From contig CANGXE010000019.1 of assembly GCA_947457525.1 (NCBI GenBank), forward strand, positions 1 to 12,637: a DNA stretch of 12,637 nt, in the 5' to 3' direction. Of the stretch, positions 1-7,742 are shown in pieces. The notes beneath the pieces are model-generated. The model was not told the DNA's origin. It searched no databases and saw only the letters and a list, made by a program, of their open reading frames with translations. The position numbers were made by a program, and so were the translations under genes. The stretch comes from Bacteroidota bacterium. Lineage in GTDB: Bacteria > Bacteroidota > Bacteroidia > Chitinophagales > LD1. The first letter of the stretch is position 1; each line of letters opens with the position of its first letter.

Positions 1-85
1 CAAAGTAGTTATCGCTCAAAAGCGCAATCAACAAACTTCGTTCTATTTCATCGCGGGTGTAAAAATCGTAAACCGTATAGTTCAT
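1..85 (-). CDS. N-terminal fragment of a gene cut by the window edge; possibly ribosomal protein L11 methyltransferase
   Basis: Reading the minus strand from an ATG at 85-83 gives 28 codons without a stop up to the window edge: MNYTVYDFYTRDEIERSLLI followed by ALLSDNYF. A good promoter -7 element lies about 40 bases upstream at 126-133, which supports a real start here. The pattern of a short beta strand, then a charged turn, then a helix with LLIALLS resembles the start of Bacteroidota PrmA (L11 lysine methyltransferase), whose N-terminal domain often reads like LIAxLxxxGFEGFEE. That resemblance is weak and from memory. The downstream part that would carry the SAM-binding motifs is outside the window. 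I am fairly sure a gene starts here and unsure what it is. Confidence 0.55.
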   Translation of the reverse strand, partial: MNYTVYDFYTRDEIERSLLIALLSDNYF

Positions 86-125
86 TCTGTTGTTTAATTA
101 GCTCATTGATTAACTGCGAGTATAG

Positions 126-133
126 CAAATTTA
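126..133 (-). promoter_or_regulatory. Bacteroidota -7 promoter element for the leftmost minus-strand gene
   Basis: On the minus strand these bases read TAAATTTG, a full match to the Bacteroidota consensus TAnnTTTG. Nineteen bases further upstream there is no good TTTG -33 box (TTAT is the nearest). Transcription would start near 119, leaving a leader of about 30 bases before the ATG at 85. Confidence 0.5.
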
Positions 134-214
134 TAACGTATGAATTGGAGAATAAGATACATTATCTTCTCACCCTCAAATATTAAGTGTCGATAGCTTA
201 TTCAATTTTCAATG

Positions 215-222
215 TATAATTG
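215..222 (+). promoter_or_regulatory. Candidate -7 element for the SCO-cytochrome c operon
   Basis: TATAATTG matches seven of eight positions of TAnnTTTG. No TTTG box is seen 19-21 bases upstream. If this element is used, transcription starts near 229. The in-frame ATG at 212 would then be outside the transcript, leaving the ATG at 245 as the start. Confidence 0.35.
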
Positions 223-244
223 CAACGAATTACGAAAAACAAAC

Positions 245-856
245 ATGAAATATCTTTTTCCACTTCTACTCTTGGTTTTACACGGCTGTCAACCTAAAAA
301 AGCATTGCCCATATATGAAGACAAAGTGGTGGTGATGATTGACGGACGAGTGGATAGCATCGTGTCTAAGTTGAGTGATTTTAACCTAGTAGATCAAAAA
401 GGAGAATTGGTCAATGATCTAACTATTAAAGGAAAAATAACCGTGGTTGATTTTTTCTTCACCAGCTGCCCGACCATCTGCCCAAAGATGAAAATGGAGC
501 TTCTCCGGGTTCATGAAGCTTATCACTTAGACAAAAACTTTCGAATTCTATCGTTTACCATAGACCCAAAGCGCGACACCGTAGAGCGATTGAATGTTTA
601 CAGCCAAAAATTGGGCATCAAAACCAACGACACTTGGCACTTTGTGACGGGGAACAAGGACACGATTTACAGTTTGGCTGAGCGATTTATGATTCAAGCC
701 GCAGAAGACGAAGATGCTCCGGGCGGCTTTGTGCATAACGGCAAATTCGTGCTTTTTGACCAAAAAGGAAGAATTAGAGGTTACTATGACGGTACTAAAG
801 AAGAAAAAGTGACCCAACTCATTGAAGATATTGCACAACTACAAGAAGAAAAGTAA
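245..856 (+). CDS. SCO1/SenC family copper chaperone, lipoprotein
   Basis: This 203-residue protein belongs to the SCO1/SenC family, thioredoxin-fold proteins that bind copper and help load the CuA site of cytochrome c oxidase subunit II. The family signature is complete: CPTIC with copper-ligand cysteines C75 and C79, a conserved HNGK histidine at H164, and the late motif DQKGRIRGYYDGT. The ATG at 245 is preferred over the in-frame ATG at 212. It puts the hydrophobic stretch directly at the N terminus, ending in a lipobox-like VLHGC with the lipidated cysteine at C15, and the earlier ATG overlaps a candidate promoter. The mature protein would be a lipoprotein facing the periplasm. The cytochrome c gene starts three bases after the stop codon, so the two are probably cotranscribed. 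No oxidase subunit gene is in the window. Confidence 0.9.
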   Translation: MKYLFPLLLLVLHGCQPKKALPIYEDKVVVMIDGRVDSIVSKLSDFNLVDQKGELVNDLTIKGKITVVDFFFTSCPTICPKMKMELLRVHEAYHLDKNFRILSFTIDPKRDTVERLNVYSQKLGIKTNDTWHFVTGNKDTIYSLAERFMIQAAEDEDAPGGFVHNGKFVLFDQKGRIRGYYDGTKEEKVTQLIEDIAQLQEEK

Positions 857-859
857 GGT

Positions 860-1273
860 ATGAAAAAGTGGTTAAATTATCTTGCTCCTTTCTCTATTGT
901 AGGTTTGATTGCCATATTTATATGGAATGTGGCTACGCACGGACAGATTGATCACCCCGGCAAGTTTACCTACGAAAAGAAATGCGCGGGCTGCCATGGC
1001 GACAAAGGCGAAGGCATTGAAACGCTTATTCCTCCACTTTATGCGGTAGATTTCGCCATCCAAAACTTTGATTCTTTGCCTTGTATCATCAAAAAAGGTA
1101 TTAACCGAACGATAGTAGTCAACGGTATAACCTACGAGCAACCGATGTATGGTGTAGAGATTTCGCAGGTGGAACTCACTAATCTCATCAACTTTATGGC
1201 CCGCGATTTTTTTAGCTTAGAGCGAGAGGTCAGTTCTGATTGGGTGAAAGAACAACTCAAAAGCTGTAAATAG
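860..1273 (+). CDS. Membrane-anchored monoheme c-type cytochrome
   Basis: The 137-residue product has one N-terminal membrane segment (about residues 9-24) without a clear cleavage site, so it is probably anchored in the inner membrane with the heme domain in the periplasm. The heme-attachment motif is CAGCH (C42, C45, H46), and the likely sixth ligand is M96 in EQPMYG. The helix EVELTNLINFMA-like at 102-114 is the usual last helix of a class I cytochrome c domain. Two further cysteines, C75 and C136, are not part of the heme site and might form a disulfide. The gene follows the SCO gene with a three-base gap, which suggests a role with a heme-copper oxidase as electron donor or assembly redox partner. 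That role is inferred from context. Confidence 0.88.
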   Translation: MKKWLNYLAPFSIVGLIAIFIWNVATHGQIDHPGKFTYEKKCAGCHGDKGEGIETLIPPLYAVDFAIQNFDSLPCIIKKGINRTIVVNGITYEQPMYGVEISQVELTNLINFMARDFFSLEREVSSDWVKEQLKSCK

Positions 1274-1341
1274 CCAATTTTGCTCAAAACCACCATTTTT
1301 CAACGGTTTTTCATCCGGCTTTCTTTATTTGCCAATTCTTA

Positions 1342-1349
1342 TATATTTG
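1342..1349 (+). promoter_or_regulatory. Bacteroidota -7 promoter element for secDF
   Basis: TATATTTG matches TAnnTTTG fully. The -33 region is poor (TTTC at 1320-1323, 18 bases away). Transcription would start near 1355, giving a leader of about 25 A-rich bases before the secDF start codon. It implies that secDF is transcribed separately from the cytochrome operon. Confidence 0.5.
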
Positions 1350-1381
1350 CGTCCTCAATTTTAGAAAAAAATTAACGTAAG

Positions 1382-4300
1382 ATGCAGAATTTAAAAGGCG
1401 TAATTAAGACGTTTACCATCATTTTAATCATTGTTTGTTTTATCCAATTATCGTTTACGTGGTTGGCTAAAAGTGTAGAAAGCAAGGCTGACGCTTATGC
1501 AGCCAGCAAAACCGGAGTAGCCCAGCTAACCGGCTTGAGCGCTACTGAGCAATTGACCTATCAAGACTCGTTGAACCGCATTAGTGCTATCAACCGCAGA
1601 AATTACTTGGACTCAGTATCTAACTTACCTATCGTAGGTGGTTTAGACTTCTTGACTTACCATTTCTGCCGCGACAACTCGTTGAAACTTGGTTTGGACT
1701 TGAAAGGTGGTATGAGTTTGATTATGGAAATCAGCGAAGACGATGTTTTGCGCAGATTATCAAACAACAACAGAGGAGAAGTTTTCAACAAAGCCATTGA
1801 AAACGCTAAAAAAGCACAAGCCAACACCCAAACTGATTTCTTGACTTTGTTTCAACAAGAATTTGAGAAACTAAACAAAGACGCCAAGCTAGCGGCTATC
1901 TTTGCTAACGTGGAGCTTTACCAAGGTAAAATCAGCTTCAATGCTTCTAACGATGAAGTTATCAAAATCCTCCGTGTAGATTTCGAAAATGCTTTGGAGA
2001 ATACCTTCAAAGTATTAAAAACTCGTATCGACCAATTTGGTGTAGCTTCTCCTAACCTATCGTTCCAAAAATCTACGGGACGTATCATGTTAGAATTGCC
2101 GGGCGTGGATGACCCTTCACGTGTACGTAAACTATTGCAACAAACGGCTCAATTAGAATTTTGGGATACTTACGACAACCGCGAATTGATTGGTTTCTTA
2201 GGGAATGCTTACGAAAATGCAAATGCGCTTAAAGCGAAAAAAGAAGAAACTCCAACTATTGCTTTAGATTCTACATCTACTGCAACCAACGATAGCACAA
2301 GCGCAGTAACTCCTGACAGTTCAAAAGGCTTATTAGAAGGCTTAGCTCAAAAAGCAGAGGCTACAAAAGATACTACAAAAGGTGCTGACGACATCAGTCC
2401 ATTGCGTAAAGTATTGGAACCACGTTTCAGCCAAGAAGGCGGAGCGGGAGAAGGTCCTGTAGTGGGATTAGCGTTTGGTAAAGATACTGCAGAAGTAAAC
2501 CGTTTATTGGGCAATCCAGTAGTTAAAAGTGCTTTCCCTCCGGATGTACGTTTGCTTTGGGGCATGAAACCATTTGGCGATGATGGTCGTGTTTATGCGC
2601 TCTATGCAGTAAAAGTTAATCCATCTTCACCGGAAGCTCCGCTTACCGGTAAAGTAATCACTGATGCTTACCAAGATCACGACCCAATGTCAGGTACATT
2701 CGCTTGCGGCATTCGTATGAACAACCTAGGTGCCAGCAAATGGGAGAAAATGACTGAAGCAGCCGTAGGCGCTACTATTGACGGAAAGAAATTTAACCGC
2801 TCTATCGCCATTGTATTGGATAACCGTGTGATCACTGCACCAACCGTACAAAACAAAATTGCGGGTGGTTCTTCTCAAATCACCGGATTAGACAACTTGG
2901 AAGAGGCGCTTGACTTAGCCAACATCTTGAAATCAGGTAAACTAGAAGCCAAAACTGTAGTTATTGAAGAGCAAATAGTAGGACCATCTTTGGGTGCTGC
3001 CTCTATTCGTGCTGGTTTGATTTCTTTGGGCGTTGGTTTCTTGTTGGTATTCTTGTTTATGGTGGCTTACTACAACCGTTCGGGAGTTATTGCCAACGTA
3101 GCGATGTTCTTAAACATGTTCATCTTGGTATGTGCATTGATTTCTTTTGGTGCAGCATTTACCCTTCCGGCTATGGCGGGTATCTTGTTGACCTTAGCGA
3201 TGGCGGTAGATGCTAACGTTATCATCAACGAACGTATTCGTGAAGAAATTGCTAGAGGTAAAGGTGTTCGTTTGGCAGTAGAAGAAGGCTATCAGCACTC
3301 TTACAACGCTATCTTAGACGGTAACTTAACCACTATGGTCGTAAGTATCGTGTTGATGGTGTTTGGTTTGGGTCCTATCTATGGTTTCGGTTTTACGCTC
3401 TTCGTAGGTATCCTTACTTCATTATTTACTGCAGTGTTGGTTTCTCGTTTGTTGTTCACTTGGGCATTCGATAAAAACATCGAAATGAACTTCGGCAACT
3501 CATTTACCAATAACCTATTCAAAGGCACAAACTTCGATTTCGTAGGTAAACGCAAGTTAACTTACTCTATCTCTGCCTTCATCTTTATTGCGTCTTTCGC
3601 CTCTATGGTATTCTATGGTTTTGAGTGGGGAGTTGATTTCAAAGGTGGAAGAAGTTATGTAGTTCAGTTTGACAAAAACTTAAGTAGTGAAGAAGTAGCT
3701 AGCGCATTAGCTGACGATTTGGGTAGCGCACCGCAAGTGAAAACATACGGCACCGGTGGAAACCAGTTTGCTATCACTACTGCCTTTATGTACGACCAAT
3801 CCGGTCCTTCTACTGACAGCATCGTAGAAGCCAAATTGTATGAAGGGTTGAAACCATTCTACGCTTCTGCGCCTACGTTCGAAACTTTCCGTACCAACGC
3901 GGTGAAGAGTTCAATCAAGATTGAAGCGTCTATTGCCGATGACATCCGCAAAAGCTCTATCTGGGCTATTTTCTTTGGTCTATTGGGGGTATTCCTTTAC
4001 ATCTTCATCCGTTTCCGCAAACTTGAATTTGCTGCCGGAGCCATTATAGCTTTAATACATGACCCTGTTCTTGTATTAGGTTTGTTCTCTATCTTGCACA
4101 AAGTGATGCCATTCTCGCTAGAGATTGACCAACACATTGTAGCGGCAGTGTTAACCTTGATTGGTTACTCAGTGAACGATACGGTGGTGGTTTATGACCG
4201 TATTCGTGAGTTCATCGGCTTGCACCCTACTAAATCTTTAGAGCAAAACGTGAATGACTCTATCAACTCAACGTTGAGCCGTACGATCATGACCGTGTTT

Positions 4301-4468
4301 ACGGTATTCATCGTGTCGTTAATCTTGTTCTTGTTTGGTGGAACGCCAATCAAAGGCTTCTCATTCGCCTTAATCATTGGTTTGTTGGTAGGTACTTACT
4401 CGTCTATCTTCATCGCTTCACCAATCATGGTTGACTTGAAAAACTGGTTAGACAGCCGCAAAAAATAA
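1382..4468 (+). CDS. secDF: Fused protein translocase subunit SecDF
   Basis: This 1,028-residue protein is the SecD-SecF fusion typical of Bacteroidota. SecDF works with SecYEG and uses the proton gradient to help pull proteins across the inner membrane. An N-terminal membrane helix (about 7-28) precedes the SecD part. It carries LGLDLKGGMS (103-112), the P1 region with TRIDQFGV (214-221) and LELPGVDD (237-244), and a five-helix membrane block with AVDANVIINERIREE (608-622), where D610 is the conserved membrane aspartate. The SecF half starts with a helix near 727-746 and GVDFKGG (750-756), and ends with a membrane block holding GYSVNDTVVVYDRIREF (928-944). Residues about 284-345 form a Ser/Thr/Asp/Ala-rich low-complexity linker inside the SecD periplasmic domain, a common place for length variation in this phylum. 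The ATG is preceded by an A-rich leader and fits the N-terminal helix. A strong terminator follows the stop. Confidence 0.97.
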   Translation: MQNLKGVIKTFTIILIIVCFIQLSFTWLAKSVESKADAYAASKTGVAQLTGLSATEQLTYQDSLNRISAINRRNYLDSVSNLPIVGGLDFLTYHFCRDNSLKLGLDLKGGMSLIMEISEDDVLRRLSNNNRGEVFNKAIENAKKAQANTQTDFLTLFQQEFEKLNKDAKLAAIFANVELYQGKISFNASNDEVIKILRVDFENALENTFKVLKTRIDQFGVASPNLSFQKSTGRIMLELPGVDDPSRVRKLLQQTAQLEFWDTYDNRELIGFLGNAYENANALKAKKEETPTIALDSTSTATNDSTSAVTPDSSKGLLEGLAQKAEATKDTTKGADDISPLRKVLEPRFSQEGGAGEGPVVGLAFGKDTAEVNRLLGNPVVKSAFPPDVRLLWGMKPFGDDGRVYALYAVKVNPSSPEAPLTGKVITDAYQDHDPMSGTFACGIRMNNLGASKWEKMTEAAVGATIDGKKFNRSIAIVLDNRVITAPTVQNKIAGGSSQITGLDNLEEALDLANILKSGKLEAKTVVIEEQIVGPSLGAASIRAGLISLGVGFLLVFLFMVAYYNRSGVIANVAMFLNMFILVCALISFGAAFTLPAMAGILLTLAMAVDANVIINERIREEIARGKGVRLAVEEGYQHSYNAILDGNLTTMVVSIVLMVFGLGPIYGFGFTLFVGILTSLFTAVLVSRLLFTWAFDKNIEMNFGNSFTNNLFKGTNFDFVGKRKLTYSISAFIFIASFASMVFYGFEWGVDFKGGRSYVVQFDKNLSSEEVASALADDLGSAPQVKTYGTGGNQFAITTAFMYDQSGPSTDSIVEAKLYEGLKPFYASAPTFETFRTNAVKSSIKIEASIADDIRKSSIWAIFFGLLGVFLYIFIRFRKLEFAAGAIIALIHDPVLVLGLFSILHKVMPFSLEIDQHIVAAVLTLIGYSVNDTVVVYDRIREFIGLHPTKSLEQNVNDSINSTLSRTIMTVFTVFIVSLILFLFGGTPIKGFSFALIIGLLVGTYSSIFIASPIMVDLKNWLDSRKK

Positions 4469-4490
4469 TCACTCCACACCTAAATAGTTA

Positions 4491-4519
4491 AAAGCCTCGA
4501 CCTAGTTCGGGGCTTTTTT
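4491..4519 (+). terminator. Rho-independent terminator of secDF
   Basis: Ten-base-pair stem AAAGCCTCGA (4491-4500) with TCGGGGCTTT (4507-4516), containing one G-T pair, a six-base loop, and a run of T through 4519. It lies 22 bases after the secDF stop codon. Confidence 0.88.
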
Positions 4520-4551
4520 ATTACTAACAAATTCTTTCACTAAGCTACCAC

Positions 4552-4582
4552 TTTGATATATAAACTATGATCAGTACATTCA
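4552..4582 (+). promoter_or_regulatory. Weak candidate promoter for the TerC-family gene
   Basis: TTTG at 4552-4555 is followed after exactly 19 bases by TACATTCA (4575-4582). This has the Bacteroidota spacing but matches TAnnTTTG at only four of its six fixed positions. It sits about 60 bases before the TerC-family start, after the secDF terminator, where a promoter is expected. Confidence 0.3.
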
Positions 4583-4640
4583 CATTGCGCGACTTAAATT
4601 GTTGCTACAAACGCACCCAAAAAAATAGTAAACAAGAACT

Positions 4641-5336
4641 ATGACAGAAGCTATTGTCCCTCTCATTTCCCTCATTGCGCTGGAAGTTATTCTGGGTATT
4701 GACAACATCATTTTCATTTCCATACTAGCCGATAAATTACCCGAAAACCAAAGAAACAAGTTACGTTATTGGGGCATTGGTTTAGCCATGGTCATGCGAT
4801 TAGCGCTTCTTGCTTTTATATCTTGGATATTGCAGCTGGACAAAACGCTATTCCGACTGTTTGAAACTGATTTTTCGGGCAAAGGATTGATATTAATTGT
4901 GGGTGGACTTTTCTTGATTTACAAAAGCACCAAAGAAATTTATCATAAAACCGAAATCGCGGCTAAGGAAACTCCAAATATGCCTGCCGCTAGCAGCTTC
5001 AAACGATTGCTACTAGAAGTTATCATACTCGATCTGGTGTTTTCTGTTGATTCTATAATAACAGCAGTAGGGATGGTTCAAGAGGTTTGGGTGATGTACA
5101 CTGCAGTGATTGTTACGGTAGTCATTATGTTGTTTGCCTCAAAACCCATTAGTGAGTTCATTAGAAAACATCCTTCCTTCAAAGTCTTGGCACTCTGCTT
5201 TTTGATGATGATTGGTGTATCGTTGTTGGCGGAAGGTTTTCATTTCGAAATTCCTAAAGGATACATTTATTTCTCCATGGCATTTGCTTTCTTAGTAGAT
5301 GTTATTCAAATGAAAACAGTCAAAAAAACAGTGTAG
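4641..5336 (+). CDS. TerC-family integral membrane protein
   Basis: This 231-residue, highly hydrophobic protein has about seven membrane segments and the two conserved acidic membrane motifs of the TerC family: LEVILGIDNIIFI (14-26, with E15, D21, N22) and LDLVFSVDSIITAVGM (130-145, with D131, D137). Members such as E. coli Alx and B. subtilis MeeF/MeeY are linked to manganese export, and others to tellurite resistance. Which substrate this copy handles cannot be told from sequence. A charged cytoplasmic loop lies around 95-122. The gene stands alone: a terminator separates it from secDF and the next gene is convergent. I see no tellurite-resistance genes nearby and no sequence resembling the yybP-ykoY manganese riboswitch in the 120-base leader. 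No intrinsic terminator is obvious after the stop; 5337-5525 shows no gene. Confidence 0.9.
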   Translation: MTEAIVPLISLIALEVILGIDNIIFISILADKLPENQRNKLRYWGIGLAMVMRLALLAFISWILQLDKTLFRLFETDFSGKGLILIVGGLFLIYKSTKEIYHKTEIAAKETPNMPAASSFKRLLLEVIILDLVFSVDSIITAVGMVQEVWVMYTAVIVTVVIMLFASKPISEFIRKHPSFKVLALCFLMMIGVSLLAEGFHFEIPKGYIYFSMAFAFLVDVIQMKTVKKTV

Positions 5337-5525
5337 TTGTTTAAGCGATTCGTTCAGTTGAGACTATTATTTAGGGATAAATAAGGTAGTGTGACTACGA
5401 ATTCATAAACATTAAAAGCTTCAATAAATATTTCCACTTTACTCCCGGATTCATGGCAATCCTCTTTTCTCGTTCTGCCTCCCTTTTTTCATTACCTCTC
5501 TTTTAATCTTCGCTGTTCATGTTTT

Positions 5526-5564
5526 AAAAAAAAATCCGCCCCTGTTTAACCAAGAGCGGATTTT
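5526..5564 (-). terminator. Rho-independent terminator of pnp
   Basis: On the minus strand AAAATCCGC (5564-5556) pairs perfectly with GCGGATTTT (5539-5531) over nine base pairs with a 16-base loop. The second arm runs on into further T down to 5526, giving nine T in a row. The stem starts about 24 bases after the pnp stop. The T run is on the minus-strand side only, so it serves pnp and not the TerC-family gene. Confidence 0.88.
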
Positions 5565-5587
5565 AAATTTATAACAAAGAAGTCAAC

Positions 5588-7714
5588 TTATGCTTCGCCT
5601 TCTTTTTCCATCAACACTTTACGAGAAAGTTTGAACTTACCCGTTTTGTTGTCGATGCCCAATAGTTTTACTTTGATTACATCATTTTCTTTGAAGATGC
5701 CATCTAGGTTTTCTAAACGCTTGTGCGACACCTCAGAGATGTGCAACAAGCCTTGTTTGCCCGGCATAAACTCCATGAACGCACCATAAGGCATAATAGA
5801 TTTCACTACTGCTTCGTACACTTCACCAATCTCCGGTTGCTGAACGATACCTTTTATACGACCCATCGCAGCATCAATGCTGGCTTTGTTTGCTGCTGAA
5901 ACCGCTACATAACCTTTATTGTCGCGCTCTTCGATGGTGATGACAGTGCCGGTAGTTTTTTGGATTTCTTGGATCACTTTTCCACCAGGGCCAATTATTG
6001 CTCCGATAAACTCAGTATCTATCACCAACTGCTCAATACGAGGAGCGTGTGGTTTAAGGTCAGTGCGAGGGGCAGAAAGTGTTTTCATCATTTCACCCAA
6101 AATGTGTAAACGTCCGGCTTTAGCTTGGTTCAAGGCGGCAATCAACAATTCGCGAGAAAGTCCTTTGATTTTGATGTCCATTTGACAAGCCGTGATACCA
6201 TCAGCTGTTCCACATACCTTAAAGTCCATATCACCCAAGTGATCTTCATCGCCTAAGATGTCAGAAAGAATAGCGTAGTCGCCTGTTTTTTCGTTGGTAA
6301 TCAAGCCCATCGCAATGCCCGAAACCGGTTTAGCGATTTGGATACCTGCGTCCATCAAAGCCAATGTGCCGGCACAAACCGTAGCCATAGAAGAAGAACC
6401 GTTTGATTCCAAAATATCAGAAACAATACGCAAAGTGTAAGGCAAATCATTTGGCAAAACCACCTCTAATGCACGGTGTGCCAAAGCTCCGTGGCCTACT
6501 TCGCGTCTGCTCGTGCCGCGCGGAGTGCGTGCTTCACCGGTGCTGAATGGTGGGAAGTTATAGTGTAACAAAAATTTCTTGTCGTAGTTATAGATAGCTC
6601 CATCAATCAACTGCGTATCCATCTTTGTACCCAAAGTTATAGTTGTCAATGATTGTGTTTCGCCACGAGTAAACAAAGCCGAACCATGTGCGCCCGGCAA
6701 GTAGTCTACTTCACTCCAAATACCACGAACTTCATCCATTTTACGTCCATCAAGGCGTTTTTTCTGTGTCAACATCACGTGGCGAACCGCGTCATATTGC
6801 ACCAAACCCCAATAGATACCTAAAAGGAACGCATTTTCTTTTTTCTCATCATCGGTCAAAGTGGCTAAGAAAGCATCTTTGATTTCGCTGAAAAGTTCTG
6901 AGCGCTTGTGCTTGTCAGCTAGTTCCATACCGGCCACTTCGCAACATTTGTCGTAGCAAGCATCATACATACGGGTGCGGATATCTTCGTTGTGCACCTC
7001 GTGCGAGTAAATTCTTTTCTCCGTTTTACCGGTTTCTTTTTCTAATTCTTTCAATACAGCCACTTGCTTGAAAATAGCTTCTTGAGCAAAAATGATAGCA
7101 TCTACCATTTCTTGCTCGCTCACTTCACGCATTTCTCCTTCTACCATCACAATAGATTCGGCAGAAGAGGCAATCATCAAGTCAATAGTCGTGTTTTCAT
7201 CATCCACTTCAGATTTTGTCGGGTTGATTTTCAACTTGCCATTTACTTTGGCCACGCGCACTTCGCTGATTGGCCCGTTGAAAGGAATGTCGGAAACAGC
7301 CAAAGCTGCCGATGCGGCTAGACAAGCTAATGCATCCGGCAATTCGTTCAAATCACCCGAAACAAGGGTAACTTGCACCACCACGTTTGCGTGATAATCT
7401 TCCGGAAACAAAGGACGCAAAGCGCGGTCAATAAGACGTGAAACCAAGATTTCATCGTCAGTAGAGCGACCTTCACGCTTAAAAAATGAGCCAGGAAAAC
7501 GACCTACAGCCGACATATTTTCGCGGTATTCTACTGTTAATGGCATAAAATCAACGCCTTCTTTAGCGTTTTTGTCGGCACATACTGTGGCCAACAACAT
7601 GGTGTTACCGTATTTCACCATAGCCGAACCATCGGCTTGTTTGGCTAGTTTGCCGGTTTCGATTTCGATAATGCGGCCTTCGCCCAAATCAATTGTTTTC
7701 TTGATAATGTTCAT
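5588..7714 (-). CDS. pnp: Polynucleotide phosphorylase (PNPase)
   Basis: This 708-residue protein is a full-length PNPase, the phosphate-dependent 3'-5' exoribonuclease of RNA turnover that works as a trimer in the cytoplasm. Domains in order: a first RNase PH domain (about 10-145) with FFKREGRSTDDEILVSRLID (77-96), an alpha-helical linker (about 240-315), and a second, catalytic RNase PH domain (about 320-550). The latter contains FPPFSTGEARTPRGTSRREVG-type phosphate/RNA-binding residues (387-407), SNGSSSMATVCAG (437-449) and the acidic active-site stretch DILGDEDHLGDMDF (485-498). A KH domain follows (about 560-622, GPGG loop 575-578), then an S1 domain (about 627-700, with YGAFMEFMPGKQGLLHISE 643-661). 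All key motifs are intact. The start codon gives the usual N terminus. It lies downstream of rpsO, the classic rpsO-pnp order, but with a terminator and 243 bases between them. Confidence 0.98.
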   Translation of the reverse strand: MNIIKKTIDLGEGRIIEIETGKLAKQADGSAMVKYGNTMLLATVCADKNAKEGVDFMPLTVEYRENMSAVGRFPGSFFKREGRSTDDEILVSRLIDRALRPLFPEDYHANVVVQVTLVSGDLNELPDALACLAASAALAVSDIPFNGPISEVRVAKVNGKLKINPTKSEVDDENTTIDLMIASSAESIVMVEGEMREVSEQEMVDAIIFAQEAIFKQVAVLKELEKETGKTEKRIYSHEVHNEDIRTRMYDACYDKCCEVAGMELADKHKRSELFSEIKDAFLATLTDDEKKENAFLLGIYWGLVQYDAVRHVMLTQKKRLDGRKMDEVRGIWSEVDYLPGAHGSALFTRGETQSLTTITLGTKMDTQLIDGAIYNYDKKFLLHYNFPPFSTGEARTPRGTSRREVGHGALAHRALEVVLPNDLPYTLRIVSDILESNGSSSMATVCAGTLALMDAGIQIAKPVSGIAMGLITNEKTGDYAILSDILGDEDHLGDMDFKVCGTADGITACQMDIKIKGLSRELLIAALNQAKAGRLHILGEMMKTLSAPRTDLKPHAPRIEQLVIDTEFIGAIIGPGGKVIQEIQKTTGTVITIEERDNKGYVAVSAANKASIDAAMGRIKGIVQQPEIGEVYEAVVKSIMPYGAFMEFMPGKQGLLHISEVSHKRLENLDGIFKENDVIKVKLLGIDNKTGKFKLSRKVLMEKEGEA

Positions 7715-7742
7715 CTTAATGGTTTTAATTTTTAATATATTT

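Noticed and set aside
1286..1311. AAAACC / GGTTTT inverted repeat followed by T, after the cytochrome gene
   Set aside because: Only six base pairs, two of them G-C, with a 13-base loop; too weak to call a terminator, though it may contribute to ending the SCO-cytochrome transcript.
4520..4640. Possible yybP-ykoY manganese riboswitch before the TerC-family gene
   Set aside because: The leader is A/T-rich, short and lacks the GC-rich stems and conserved loops of that riboswitch.
5386..5398. GTAGT-GTG-ACTAC palindrome downstream of the TerC-family gene
   Set aside because: A five-base-pair stem with a three-base loop and no T run; no neighbouring copy, so chance is the simplest explanation.
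5453..5506. Tiny plus-strand frame (17 codons) between the TerC-family gene and pnp
   Set aside because: Too short, no initiation context and no recognisable sequence.
5919..7394. Several plus-strand open frames of 60-100 codons opposite pnp (for example 5919-6185, 7064-7321, 7092-7394)
   Set aside because: They lie wholly inside the well-conserved pnp gene on the other strand, have no recognisable motifs and no promoter, and reflect codon bias of pnp.
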